64,000 bases of DNA from Methylomonas fluvii. GTDB taxonomy: Bacteria > Pseudomonadota > Gammaproteobacteria > Methylococcales > Methylomonadaceae. Numbering within the stretch: the stretch's first letter is position 1; each line of letters opens with the position of its first letter. The notes beneath the pieces are model-generated. The model searched no databases and was not told where the DNA came from. It worked only from the letters and a program-made list of their open reading frames with translations. Positions 35,441 to 44,300 of this stretch are shown here, piece after piece. Made by a program: the position numbers and the translations under genes. The stretch spans positions 1,488,001-1,552,000 of the forward strand of contig NZ_JACXST010000001.1 of assembly GCF_014850975.1 (NCBI RefSeq), in the 5' to 3' direction.

Positions 35441-35552
35441 GGCGGATGACGCTTTGCTTATCCGCCCTGCGGCCGGTCGAAAATAGGATGTGCTGAACGA
35501 AGTGAAGCGCATCGCATCGGTCGCGATCGATGCGCCTCCTGCCGTCGGCACA
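35441..35552. repeat. Composite palindromic intergenic repeats
   Basis: GGCGGAT (about 35442) pairs with ATCCGCC (about 35460-35466) around an AAGC-type loop, a common form of dispersed intergenic palindrome. Next, GCGCATCG (35507-35514) pairs with CGATGCGC (35528-35535), framed by an outer TGTGC/GCACA. The second palindrome ends about 25 bases before the recognisable alanine racemase sequence begins. Confidence 0.6.
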
Positions 35553-35575
35553 ACCTATCTGCGCACGTTATCGAG

Positions 35576-36019
35576 TTGTATGGCTGTTCGCCGTTTGCCG
35601 GCAAGACCGGTGCGGACTTTGGTTTGAAGCCGGTGATGAGTTTGCATTCACGGCTGATCGTGGTCAAGGATGTCGCCGCCGGTGAAACGGTCGGTTACAG
35701 CGGCACCTGGCAATGCAAAACCGCGACTCGGCTAGGCGTGATTTCCATCGGCTACGGCGACGGCTACCACCGCCACACCAAGAGCGGCGCGCCGGTGTTG
35801 GTAAACGGCCAACGGGTGCCGTTAATCGGCCGGGTATCCATGGACATGATCACCGTCGATCTTAACGAACTGCCGGATGCGCAACCCGGCGACCCCGTGA
35901 CCTTGTGGGGCGACGGCTTGCCGGTCGAAGAAATCGCCCGTTACGCGGAAACCATCCCCTACACCTTGCTGTGCGGGATCACGCAGCGGGTGCAGGTCAT
36001 TGAGCAGGGGTTGGATTAG
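35576..36019 (+). pseudogene. alr: Alanine racemase, C-terminal half only
   Basis: The frame encodes about 147 residues that match the C-terminal beta domain of alanine racemase. YGCSPF opens the match. [13 protein letters not shown] carries the Tyr that acts as a catalytic base, and [14 protein letters not shown] plus DPVTLWGDG follow in order to the normal C-terminus. A working enzyme has about 360 residues and needs the N-terminal barrel with its pyridoxal-phosphate Lys, which is absent. The match begins at a TTG codon directly after the repeats at 35441-35552, so the 5' half was probably lost in a rearrangement at the repeats. The remaining coding sequence shows no stops, suggesting a recent event. 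A full alr is expected elsewhere, because D-alanine is needed for the wall. Confidence 0.85.
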
Positions 36020-36287
36020 GCCTGTAAGGTCAATTTGCTAAGCGAAAAGCTGAGGTGATTTGGTCGATTGCCGAATTTCGCGGCAGTCGAGCACGACATT
36101 GTTCGGAGCACGCTATCGCCCCCTTGCTGCCAAGTAAGATTAATTTGAAATGACAAGAAATGACAAGAAAAGACAAATAAGCTGTCATTCAAAATGTAGT
36201 GTGATTACGAAAGCCAATCGCACTTTTCTATGCCAACATTCCTCCGGTTACGGCATCGCTAATCGGAGCTACTCAAATTTAAAGACC

Positions 36288-37232
36288 ATGACTGTGTCTA
36301 GTAACGTACCAGAGGTCAAAAGGGTCGAAGTGGACCCGTCTGTCATTAGCACCTTCAAAAGCGAGCATGAGTACATCGGTCTGAGTGTCGAACTTTTGAT
36401 TGAGGCAAGTTCTTATGTGTGCATCGCAGGGAATATCATACCTCCAGCAGAAAACGCTTGGAACCGACATGAAGCGGTACTGGTAGGACATCTGGTCCGC
36501 TTATACAAACTCAATACAGCTCTGTTAGATCAAACGTGTCAGCGCAGACGAGAGACTACGTTCATTTTTGCGCGGCTCGCTTTTGAGTGTATCGTGAACA
36601 CGATATTCATTATCCGCAACGACCGGTCTGAGATCGTACAGTCCTATATTGAGCATTCGATGCGACATGAAAAACGTCTCCGGGACAGAATCCGCAACAA
36701 AATCACAGAGCGTGGCGGCGAAATATGGCCAATCGAAAAAAGGATATTGGACTCGATCGAGAGATCAGCAAAAAATTCCGACGTGGATCTTGATCGCATT
36801 GATCCGCCCAAGAACTGGGCGGGGAAGAACCTTTTTGATAAAGCTCGGGATGTAGGTCTTGATGAGGCGTATCTAGGCGCATTCGCAGGGCCGTCTCATT
36901 CCATTCATGGAAACTGGCATGACCTGCTTGAGTATAATCTTGAGGTGAAGGACGGCGGCTTCTTACCGAATTTCGAGTGGCACCCGCCTCGTCCACAATT
37001 GTTGACGACGATAGCGCATCTCACAGTCATCACCCTCGGAGAGTTTTTCTCCGAGATTATCGGCCCCGCTGGAAATGCGGTTGCGGAAAGGCTCCCAGAC
37101 CTTTACGAACGCATCCAAATCCTCATTCACCTGCATGAAGAGTTTCTGGTCTCACGGACAAATAGGGAAAGCCACCTAACTCCTACGCTGAAAATCTTGG
37201 AAACGGAGCGTCAGCGGAGTGAAGATTTTTAG
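36288..37232 (+). CDS. DUF5677-like protein of unknown function
   Basis: A 315-residue, mostly helical, soluble protein that resembles DUF5677 proteins. Features are an RLAFECIVNTIFI helix (near residues 85-100), the HSMRHEKRLRDRI segment, and a central GPSHSIHGNWHDL block with several His residues near 205, as in that family. Its function is unknown; relatives are found in accessory regions. ATG 36288 is chosen; the frame is open back to 36150 but those residues look non-coding. Base use is less GC-rich than its neighbours. The last 15 codons run into a hairpin (AAAATCTT at 37191 with AAGATTTT at 37222) that belongs to the repeat cluster beyond, so the original C-terminus may have been replaced. 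Confidence 0.6.
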   Translation: MTVSSNVPEVKRVEVDPSVISTFKSEHEYIGLSVELLIEASSYVCIAGNIIPPAENAWNRHEAVLVGHLVRLYKLNTALLDQTCQRRRETTFIFARLAFECIVNTIFIIRNDRSEIVQSYIEHSMRHEKRLRDRIRNKITERGGEIWPIEKRILDSIERSAKNSDVDLDRIDPPKNWAGKNLFDKARDVGLDEAYLGAFAGPSHSIHGNWHDLLEYNLEVKDGGFLPNFEWHPPRPQLLTTIAHLTVITLGEFFSEIIGPAGNAVAERLPDLYERIQILIHLHEEFLVSRTNRESHLTPTLKILETERQRSEDF

Positions 37233-37458
37233 TCTCCGATAGCCGTAGCGCCGGGCGGGTTTTCGCAGTGAAGCGGAGAAAACCTGCAAGGCATCGCGAC
37301 ACGGCGTCAAGTCATGCGAGAGCCGATGTTCCGATCCCTTGTTGGGTCGGAACGAGGTGACGCGGACGAATCGGGGCCGCCGAAGGCATGAACTGCCAGC
37401 AAATTTTTCGCGCTGAAATCGGATGGGACCCATTTCAGCTTTACCGAAAAATGCTGGC
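37191..37458. repeat. Cluster of four strong hairpins
   Basis: Four inverted repeats follow one another. They are 37191-37198 with 37222-37229, 37258-37264 with 37278-37284, 37328-37334 with 37347-37353, and a long interrupted stem of 37394-37419 with 37432-37458. The long stem has three paired blocks (GCCAGCA/TGCTGGC, TTTTCG/CGAAAA, GCTGAAAT/ATTTCAGC). This fills most of the 362-base gap between the DUF5677-like gene and the DUF2797 gene. No protein is credible here. It may be a non-autonomous repeat element or a structured RNA. Confidence 0.55.
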
Positions 37459-37594
37459 GCTTTTGTAATACAGGCGACCAACCAAGAGTAGTCGGCGGCT
37501 GATCAACCACGTTGAACGACAGCTCCCTGTATTGCAGCCGCCATACGATGAAATCGTTGAATGTCTGAAAATGGTCGAAACTAGCCTATTCCGA

Positions 37595-38410
37595 TCAAAC
37601 CACCACTTCCACTTCGTACCCCGAGTATTTGCGGATATTGATTACGCCGTTGTCGAAGATCAAATACTGGCCTTTGATGCCTTCTAAAACGCCGGACACC
37701 AATGGCTCTTTATCGAAATTAAACGATTTTACCTTGCTGGGGTATTGCAGCACCGGATAGTCCAGCGTTAGCGGTTGGGCATCGCTGAGCAACTGCGGCG
37801 GACTGTCCGGAAATTGCGCGGTGATGGTTTGTAATTGCTCGGCGCATTCGCTCAGCAAGCCGTCGCGGATGGCCGGCAAATCCAAAGGTGCGGTGTTGTT
37901 TTTCAACATTTGCTGCCAGCTGGTTTTGTCGCTGACATGTTGCGCCAAAGTGACTTCGATCAGACCCGACAGATGGCGGGAAGCGACCTTAAAAATAGGT
38001 AAGGCTTGCACCGCGCCTTGGTCGATCCAGCGGGTTGGGGTTTGCGATTGGCGGGTAATGCCGACCTTGATGCCGGAAGAGTTGGCTAGGTAAACGATAT
38101 GCGGTTGAAAGCAAAACTCTTCGCCCCAGCTCGGTTCGCGGCAGGTGCCGGCGGCGTAGTGGCAGGTTTCCGGCTTCATGATGCACATATCGCACTGCGC
38201 CAGTTTGATGAAGCAGGGGTAGCAATAGCCTTGATTAAAGCTTTTGTTGGTTTTTTTCGCGCAATGCACGCAAAAGATTTGGCCGGTGTAACGTAGCGTG
38301 AGTTTTTTTCCCAACAGCGGGTTCAATTCGATTGCCTGTGCGCCGACCGGCAAGCGGTATTGCACTGGCTCGGCCAACGCGCTGGTCATTTTCTGCAGAC
38401 TGCCTAACAC
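37595..38410 (-). CDS. DUF2797 domain protein, Cys-rich
   Basis: A 271-residue protein of the DUF2797 family, whose function is unknown. The N-terminal half contains paired cysteines: CVHCAKK and GYCYPCF, then CDMCIMKPETCHY and GTCREP, spaced like zinc-binding sites. HIVYLANSSGIKVGITR follows, a stretch that resembles the start of a GIY-YIG-like strand pair. The remainder is helical and ends in a small beta segment. It is divergent from ppa, with 72 bases between the starts, and both promoters must lie in that gap. Confidence 0.85.
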   Translation of the reverse strand: MLGSLQKMTSALAEPVQYRLPVGAQAIELNPLLGKKLTLRYTGQIFCVHCAKKTNKSFNQGYCYPCFIKLAQCDMCIMKPETCHYAAGTCREPSWGEEFCFQPHIVYLANSSGIKVGITRQSQTPTRWIDQGAVQALPIFKVASRHLSGLIEVTLAQHVSDKTSWQQMLKNNTAPLDLPAIRDGLLSECAEQLQTITAQFPDSPPQLLSDAQPLTLDYPVLQYPSKVKSFNFDKEPLVSGVLEGIKGQYLIFDNGVINIRKYSGYEVEVVV

Positions 38411-38443
38411 TTGATTTAATCCCGATAGCTGAATAACGGCGGC

Positions 38444-38449
38444 TATAAT
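38444..38449 (+). promoter_or_regulatory. Probable -10 box for ppa
   Basis: A perfect TATAAT lies 34 bases before the ppa start codon in the short divergent gap. No good -35 box was found at the standard distance. Confidence 0.5.
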
Positions 38450-38482
38450 GACAGCGTTTCCAGCGTACTCAAAGAGGATTCG

Positions 38483-39028
38483 ATGTCATTCATGCAAGTT
38501 GCTGCGGGTGGCAATATTCCGTTTGAAATAAATGTGGTGGTCGAGATTCCCGCATTCAGCGATCCGGTGAAATACGAGGTTGATAAACATACCGGCGCCC
38601 TGACAGTGGACCGCTTTATGGGCACCGCCATGCAATATCCCTGCAATTACGGCTACATCCCGCAAACTTTGTCCGAAGACGGCGATCCGGTGGACGTGAT
38701 GATTATCACGCCGGCACCGTTGCTAAGCGGTTGCGTGATCAATTGCCGGCCGGTAGGCGTTTTGAAAATGATAGACGAAGCCGGCCCTGATCCTAAACTG
38801 CTGGCGGTACCTGTGCCGCGCTTGACGCCGTTTTACAATCACGTCACCGATTACAAGGATTTGCAACCAGACAAGTTGGCCAAGATCACCCATTTTTTCC
38901 AACACTATAAAGACCTGGAGGAAGGTAAATGGGTTTGCGTGGAAGGTTGGGGCGGTATCGAAGATGCGCGGCAGGAAATTCTGGATAGCGTTGGCCGCTA
39001 TAAAACGTCGCATAGCAGCCGTCGCTAA
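38483..39028 (+). CDS. ppa: Inorganic pyrophosphatase, soluble family I
   Basis: Ppa hydrolyses pyrophosphate to phosphate in the cytoplasm, pulling biosynthetic reactions forward. The protein has 181 residues, normal for the bacterial hexameric type. The metal-binding motif is intact as [10 protein letters not shown] near residue 70, with YPCNYGYIP before it and [13 protein letters not shown] near the C-terminus. The residues just after the start ([20 protein letters not shown]) are the family N-terminus. A GAGG ribosome site lies close to the ATG. Confidence 0.96.
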   Translation: MSFMQVAAGGNIPFEINVVVEIPAFSDPVKYEVDKHTGALTVDRFMGTAMQYPCNYGYIPQTLSEDGDPVDVMIITPAPLLSGCVINCRPVGVLKMIDEAGPDPKLLAVPVPRLTPFYNHVTDYKDLQPDKLAKITHFFQHYKDLEEGKWVCVEGWGGIEDARQEILDSVGRYKTSHSSRR

Positions 39029-39043
39029 TCTGTTGTTTTGTGA

Positions 39044-39808
39044 TTAGTTGATCGTTTGGGCGAGTTTCAGCTTTTTCGCGCGGTACATCGCGCTATCGGC
39101 TCGGTTCAGTAAGTCGAGACTGCTTTGGCCGTCGTGGTGATAGATGGCCGCGCCTATGCTGGCACTGATAGCAACCGGTTTGCCCTTAATGTTGCAAGTT
39201 TCGGCCAACTGGGACTGAATTTTTTCTATCACCGCCGCCACGCTGCGATCAGCATCGACTTCACCCAACAGCACCAAAAATTCGTCCCCGCCATAGCGGC
39301 AAGCGGTGTCGCCGTAGCGAAGACAAGCCGACAAGCGTCTCGCCACTTCTTTCAGTAATTGGTCGCCGGCCGCGTGGCCGAGTTCGTCGTTGATGTTTTT
39401 GAATTCGTCCAGATCGATAAACAACAGTGCGACCGGCCGTTGCTGACGATCCGCTTGGGCCATGGCCTGTTGTAGTCTATCCAGCAATAATACTCGATTG
39501 GGTAAGCCGGTTAACTCGTCGTGATGTGCGCAATGCAGGGCTTGCCTGTATTTCTCGTTACTTTCCAGTAGTTGCTGTTCCAAGGTTTTGCGGGCAGCGG
39601 CCAGCGATTCGATTTGTCGGCGGGCATCGGACAGCTGTTGCTGACTAATCGCCAGGGCGCGTTCCAATGCGGCAAGCTCGGCTCGGGATTGATTCAATTG
39701 ACAACATTCGCTTTCGCATTCCGGTGTTTGGCTAAGCCAGCGCTGGGCGACGATGGGTGAAACAACAGTCTGTTTATGGTGTTGGAGTCTGATTCGGTTG
39801 TCCATCAC
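39044..39808 (-). CDS. Diguanylate cyclase (GGDEF domain)
   Basis: This protein would make cyclic di-GMP, the signal for biofilm and motility switching. The C-terminal ~165 residues are a GGDEF domain with intact active site YGGDEFLVLLG, the entry motif HDELTGLPNRVLLLDRL and FIDLDEFKNINDELGHAAGD. An RxxD inhibitory site (RYGD) is five residues before GGDEF, so product feedback is expected. The N-terminal ~80 residues are a coiled coil rich in Gln, Glu and Leu, with a CESECCQ cluster. No membrane helix or sensor domain is present, so dimerisation through the coiled coil is the likely control. It converges on ppa with 15 bases between stops. Confidence 0.94.
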   Translation of the reverse strand: MMDNRIRLQHHKQTVVSPIVAQRWLSQTPECESECCQLNQSRAELAALERALAISQQQLSDARRQIESLAAARKTLEQQLLESNEKYRQALHCAHHDELTGLPNRVLLLDRLQQAMAQADRQQRPVALLFIDLDEFKNINDELGHAAGDQLLKEVARRLSACLRYGDTACRYGGDEFLVLLGEVDADRSVAAVIEKIQSQLAETCNIKGKPVAISASIGAAIYHHDGQSSLDLLNRADSAMYRAKKLKLAQTIN

Positions 39809-40149
39809 AGAATCTCCATTAAGTCAGCGGCTGAATCGATGGCAGTCAACACTGCGATAGGGAAGATCGAATTATCAACTTTCATGACAATAACCCATAT
39901 GAATTGAGTGGCCGGAAATCTCGTTAACCGAGGTTTGTTGGCTTAACTGGATCAATTCTTGTGCCAGACGCGTGGGCTTTAAAGCAGTTGTCGGTTAACT
40001 GACTGTTGTTGAAGCAGTTTAGAAGGAATGAAAAGATGGAAGAGGGGTTGAATAACGCGGGATATGGGGCTAAGTGCAGACGGTATTTCGTCAATCTTAC
40101 GAAATACCGTATTGCCAGGTTTGGATGGCTGGCGAGGGTTGACGATAAC
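39809..40149. other. Intergenic region, no gene seen
   Basis: There are 341 bases between the diguanylate cyclase start and the end of the Sel1/transglycosylase gene, both on the minus strand. I saw no convincing RNA, repeat or protein. A promoter for the cyclase gene should lie near its left end. Confidence 0.5.
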
Positions 40150-41007
40150 TTAGGTTTTTTGTTCGATAACCAAGTTTTTTTGCAATTCTTGTGGCGGTAC
40201 CGGATGGGTCGGTTTCTGATATGCCGCCAGAATTTGCTTAACGTAATTGCGAGTTTCCTGATAAGGCGGGATGCCCTGATAGCGTTCTACTGCACCTTCG
40301 CCGGCGTTATAAGCGGCCAACACCAAATCGACTTTACCTTCGAAGTGCCGTAACAGCCAGTGCAGATAAGCGGTGCCGCCTTTGATATTTTGAATGGGAT
40401 TCCAGCTGTCTTTTACCCCGAAGCGCTCGGCGGTAGCCGGTATCAGCTGCATCAGGCCTTGGGCATTTTTACCGGATAGCGCGCTGGGGTTGAAAGCCGA
40501 TTCGGCTTGAATCACCGCCATGATTAGTTGCGGATCGATGCTGTAAATGGGGGCGATTTCTTTTACCCAAGCCTCTACCCGTTCGCGGTTAGGGTTGGGG
40601 TCGGCGACCAGTTTGACCTCGGGTTCCGGAGCCGGTGGTTGGCAGGCAGGGTCTTCGCTTTGTGTGGCATCGCCAAAGCGGCTGAGCATTTGCTGAGCAT
40701 GCGTGTCGCCATGTTCCGCAGCTTGCTTAAACCAGTGGCTGGCTAACGGTATGCTGCGGGTTACGCCGCGGCCGTTGAAATACATAAATCCGATGCTGTA
40801 AGCCGATTCGGCATCGCCTTGCAGCGCGGCCTTGCAGTACATATCAAAAGCTTGATGATAATCTTGTTTGACAGTGCGGCCGTGTTCGAAATCGGCAGCG
40901 GTCTTGCGGATTTGTTCCAGATTAACGGGTGCAGCATCCTGGGCGTTGCCGATTTGGGCGGCGATGCTCAAGCAGAGGGCAAGTAGCGATTGGCGTTTCA
41001 AGTTCAT
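40150..41007 (-). CDS. Sel1-repeat lytic transglycosylase
   Basis: An exported protein of 285 residues. The signal peptide ends near residue 22 (IGNAQ). Residues ~40-115 carry Sel1-like (TPR-type) repeats, with ALQGDAESAYSIGFMYFNG and HWFKQAAEHGDTHAQ, usually used for protein contacts. Residues ~150-265 are an SLT-type transglycosylase with catalytic Glu in IQAESAFNP, then GLMQLIPATAERFG and LAAYNAGEGAV. It should cleave peptidoglycan in the periplasm, perhaps locally for assembly of a surface structure. A perfect 8-bp inverted repeat lies upstream at 41061-41080. Confidence 0.92.
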   Translation of the reverse strand: MNLKRQSLLALCLSIAAQIGNAQDAAPVNLEQIRKTAADFEHGRTVKQDYHQAFDMYCKAALQGDAESAYSIGFMYFNGRGVTRSIPLASHWFKQAAEHGDTHAQQMLSRFGDATQSEDPACQPPAPEPEVKLVADPNPNRERVEAWVKEIAPIYSIDPQLIMAVIQAESAFNPSALSGKNAQGLMQLIPATAERFGVKDSWNPIQNIKGGTAYLHWLLRHFEGKVDLVLAAYNAGEGAVERYQGIPPYQETRNYVKQILAAYQKPTHPVPPQELQKNLVIEQKT

Positions 41008-41472
41008 AAAATTCTCGTTCTGTATTGCTGAGACTAGGCTCTTCTAAACCCGGCCGGAAAAGGATTGAAGCGTCAATCCTCCAAGCTTCCAGCTACCGTA
41101 TACATTGCAAGTGCTTGATCGCCCAAATGGCCGAGTTTCCGTGCAATTGCGCTTAATTGCATCCCGCAGGATGTTGGCAAACCTTGAAATAGTTCCGGGG
41201 CCGCTGAGGGTGTTAGCTTTACCGGAACTGCTTCAAGGTTGTCCGCACTATACCGCCTGTTTTGCTGAGGCTATATTGCCCATATGGGCAGGTAAGTCTG
41301 GCGCGAATATATCACAGGGTTGATTTTCCGGCGATTTAAACTGTTGTTTTTGATGTGGTTATGGCGGATCTGCCGGCGCGGAGCCTGGTTGGGCTCCTGG
41401 TTTTCGTTAGCAGAGAACAGACAAAATCATCCCCTGATTTCTTACTATTCAAGATGACTTGCCGCAGGATTT
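41008..41472. other. Intergenic region with a perfect small palindrome
   Basis: There are 465 bases without a recognisable gene. AGGATTGA (41061-41068) and TCAATCCT (41073-41080) form a perfect hairpin with a 4-base loop, about 55 bases before the Sel1/transglycosylase gene on the minus strand; it could be an operator. An open frame at 41105-41323 has no family features and is not called. Confidence 0.5.
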
Positions 41473-42360
41473 TCAGGATTGGCCGGCAAATTTACTCCTG
41501 CGAGAGATTGCGCTGACTAAGCCCATGCCCAAAGACATCAGCAGGAAGCCGCCAGGCAGAGGCACGGTCGCGGGTGGCGGTACTATTGTGACACCGCTGA
41601 AATTCACTTGCTGTAGTCCGCCAAAATCAAAAGCAAGGGCAGTATCAAACGCTTCGTCGCCCCAGTTGATCACCCCAAATTCAAGAAAATACGATCCGGT
41701 TGCAGTGAATGAGTAAGCGGACTTAATCCAGCCGGTCGGACCACAGGTGTTGGCGTTATCCCAGCAAATGCCGCTTGAGTCACCCAATGGGATCCAATTT
41801 GTGCCGGCCGCCGCAAAGCCAATGGTGTTACCGTCATTCAATACGGCATCGAGTTCATCCGGTAAGTTGTTGTCTACCTGGCGATCCAACACATTACCGG
41901 GCACGACATTCCCGTTAGCGGAATTGGTGCTGCGGACTGTAAACAACCAGGCGGCAGTATTGTGGGTATCCGCATTGACCAAGCGCGCCCACGCATAGTC
42001 GTCGTAACCGCGACCATCGGTTGAAATGTAATTGAATTGTAAGGTCAGCGTGTCATTCGCATTGGCATTGAAAGCATTCGATTGAATTTTCGAGCCATTG
42101 GTTTGGTTCTCGGTGCCGCGTCCTTCATCCCTCAGAGCCAAAGGCGAAACACCATAGACACCGCCAGATGTCGACACGTAACCGAACTGAGCGTTTCCAG
42201 TCGGTGAGTTATTGACCATGTTGTCCCCGTAAATCAGTCCAGCTGCACCGCTTGCCGTCCAGGTGTTATTGCTTAAGGACATATTGGCAGCTTGCGCGGC
42301 AGGTAGCACAAGCGCTGCGCTTAAACTGAGGGCGATGAGGGGAGTGCGCATAATTTTCAT
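41473..42360 (-). CDS. Exported protein with PEP-CTERM-like sorting tail
   Basis: A 295-residue secreted protein with a signal peptide ending near residue 24 (PAAQA). The body has many Asn, Thr, Gly and aromatic residues and looks like a single beta-sandwich domain. The C-terminus is a sorting signal of the PEP-CTERM/VPxxP class: VPLPGGFLLMSLGMGLVSA followed by the basic RRSKF. Such tails are read by an EpsH-type exosortase in bacteria that make exopolysaccharide. No exosortase gene is in the window. The function is unknown; a surface or matrix protein is likely. Confidence 0.75.
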   Translation of the reverse strand: MKIMRTPLIALSLSAALVLPAAQAANMSLSNNTWTASGAAGLIYGDNMVNNSPTGNAQFGYVSTSGGVYGVSPLALRDEGRGTENQTNGSKIQSNAFNANANDTLTLQFNYISTDGRGYDDYAWARLVNADTHNTAAWLFTVRSTNSANGNVVPGNVLDRQVDNNLPDELDAVLNDGNTIGFAAAGTNWIPLGDSSGICWDNANTCGPTGWIKSAYSFTATGSYFLEFGVINWGDEAFDTALAFDFGGLQQVNFSGVTIVPPPATVPLPGGFLLMSLGMGLVSAISRRSKFAGQS

Positions 42361-42646
42361 GGTTTTATCTTTTTAAGCTGTGCATGGATAAGGCATCAGG
42401 GTGTTATTGAATAAGCCGCATCAATCTCATTAGATCGTGCTGTTTGCCTGGTTCGTCGGCGAAACTTATTTTGCGGTGTATTCCGTTTGGCGGCTAAAAG
42501 GTTCAATACAGGAGGCCGGTTTTCAGCAAGGCAACTGTAAAATTTAAGGTTTAAGCCTTGGCGGCGCGGACTGATTGCAAAATAAGCTGTTCCTATACAT
42601 CAAAGGTCGAGTTTGCCATAATTCCAAGAACTGATCTTTTTGGGGC

Positions 42647-43858
42647 ATGAACATTAACAAGCGAATTTTGTTGGGGGTTTGCGGCGGTATAGCGGCTTAT
42701 AAAGCGGCGGAGCTGGTGCGCTTGTTGCGTAAGCAAGGCCATGAAGTTCGCGTGGTGATGACTGCCGCCGCCCGCCAGTTTGTCACACCCCTGACCTTTC
42801 AGGCCTTGAGCGGTCATGCCGTGCATAGCGATTTGCTAGATGTCGAACGGGAACAGGCCATGAGCCACATCCATTTGGCACGCTGGGCCGACCTATTGCT
42901 GATTGCGCCGGCGACCGCCGATACCTTGGCGAAAATGGCGCATGGTTTGGCGGATGATTTGCTATCTACCTTGTACCTTGCGGCCGAGTGCCCAGTATGG
43001 GTCGCGCCGGCGATGAACCAGGCAATGTGGGGTAAACCGGTAACCCAAGAGAACATTGCCAGGCTGCAAAGCCATGGTGTGCAATGCATCGGCCCGGCGG
43101 CTGGCGAGCAGGCTTGCGGCGAGCAAGGCTTGGGTCGCATGGTCGAACCGCCTGAAATTTGTCGGCAAGTGCTGGCGCCTGAGAAGCCCGGCTTTCTGTC
43201 AGGAATTAATGTAGTCATCAGTGCCGGACCGACGCGTGAGCCACTTGATCCGGTGCGCTATATCACTAACCGCAGCTCCGGCAAAATGGGTTATGCCTTG
43301 GCGAGCGCAGCCCTATCAGCCGGCGCCAATGTGACACTGGTCAGTGGTCCGGTCAACTTAGCCGTGCCGGCCGGCGCCAAACTTATTGCAGTGGAAACGG
43401 CTTTGCAAATGTATGATGCAGTGATGATGCATACTCAGGTTGCGGATATTTACATCGGCGCGGCGGCGGTAGCGGATTACCGGCCGCAACAGCTGGCTGA
43501 TGGCAAAATAAAAAAGGCTGGCGATACCAGCACTATAGCCTTGGTAAAAAATCCGGACATCATTGCCGCGGTGGCCGGTTTGCAAGCAAAACCCTTGGTC
43601 GTGGGATTTGCCGCCGAAACCGACGATCTGGAAAATTACGCCAAACACAAGCTGCAAAGCAAAAACCTGGACCTGATCGCCGCGAATTGGGTCGGACAGG
43701 CTGAAGGCGGTTTCGAGAGTGATCGCAACGCCTTGCAAGTATTTTGGCCGGGAGGTCAACAAATCCTGCCGATGACCGATAAACATACCTTAGCCGCACA
43801 GCTGCTTAAACTGATAGCCGAGAAATTGCATGAAAAAAATCCAGTTAAAAGTTCTTGA
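42647..43858 (+). CDS. coaBC: Bifunctional phosphopantothenoylcysteine decarboxylase / synthetase
   Basis: CoaBC carries out two steps of coenzyme A synthesis: joining cysteine to 4'-phosphopantothenate (CoaB) and decarboxylating the product (CoaC). Residues ~1-185 are the flavin-binding CoaC domain, with [19 protein letters not shown], the active-site His in [10 protein letters not shown], and [10 protein letters not shown]. Residues ~190-400 are CoaB, with [20 protein letters not shown] and SGKMGYALA. At 403 residues it is full length. The last 29 bases overlap dut, so translation is coupled in the coaBC-dut-algC-argB run. Confidence 0.97.
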   Translation: MNINKRILLGVCGGIAAYKAAELVRLLRKQGHEVRVVMTAAARQFVTPLTFQALSGHAVHSDLLDVEREQAMSHIHLARWADLLLIAPATADTLAKMAHGLADDLLSTLYLAAECPVWVAPAMNQAMWGKPVTQENIARLQSHGVQCIGPAAGEQACGEQGLGRMVEPPEICRQVLAPEKPGFLSGINVVISAGPTREPLDPVRYITNRSSGKMGYALASAALSAGANVTLVSGPVNLAVPAGAKLIAVETALQMYDAVMMHTQVADIYIGAAAVADYRPQQLADGKIKKAGDTSTIALVKNPDIIAAVAGLQAKPLVVGFAAETDDLENYAKHKLQSKNLDLIAANWVGQAEGGFESDRNALQVFWPGGQQILPMTDKHTLAAQLLKLIAEKLHEKNPVKSS

Positions 43859-44285
43859 TCCGCGTCTGGGCCGGGAGATTGCTTTGCCAGCCTACGCCAC
43901 ACAAGGTTCGGCAGGACTGGATTTGCGCGCCTGTCTGGATCAAGCCTTGACCTTGCAGCCAGGCGAAACGGCCTTGATACCCACCGGTCTGGCTATTCAT
44001 ATCGACGATCCGCATTTGGCGGCGGTATTGTTGCCGCGTTCGGGATTGGGGCATAAGCACGGCATCGTGCTGGGTAATTTGGTGGGTTTGATCGACTCTG
44101 ATTACCAGGGGCAGGTGTTTATCTCCTGCTGGAATCGCGGCAATAGCGCATTTACCGTCGAGATAGGCGAGCGCATTGCGCAAATGGTGTTTGTGCCGGT
44201 GGTACAGGCCGAGTTTGAGTGTGTGGCCGAGTTCGACGAAAGCCATCGCGGTAGCGGCGGTTTTGGACACAGCGGCCGGCACTAA
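43830..44285 (+). CDS. dut: dUTP diphosphatase
   Basis: Dut converts dUTP to dUMP, keeping uracil out of DNA and supplying thymidylate synthesis. It is a trimeric all-beta enzyme of 151 residues. The five motifs are present: [51 protein letters not shown] and the C-terminal flexible arm GSGGFGHSG. It starts within the end of coaBC. Confidence 0.97.
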   Translation: MKKIQLKVLDPRLGREIALPAYATQGSAGLDLRACLDQALTLQPGETALIPTGLAIHIDDPHLAAVLLPRSGLGHKHGIVLGNLVGLIDSDYQGQVFISCWNRGNSAFTVEIGERIAQMVFVPVVQAEFECVAEFDESHRGSGGFGHSGRH

Positions 44286-44300
44286 GCGGAGTCGCGACGG

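Noticed and set aside
36150-36287. 46 extra N-terminal residues for the DUF5677-like gene
   Set aside because: The stretch has low-complexity AAGAAATGACAAG repeats and no protein-like pattern, and ATG 36288 gives a better start.
37176-37510. Two minus-strand frames of about 100 and 67 codons across the hairpin cluster
   Set aside because: They span inverted repeats and overlap the end of the DUF5677-like gene; the repeat structure explains the sequence better than a protein.
41105-41323. 72-codon frame in the 465-base gap
   Set aside because: There is no recognisable ribosome site, family or codon bias supporting translation.
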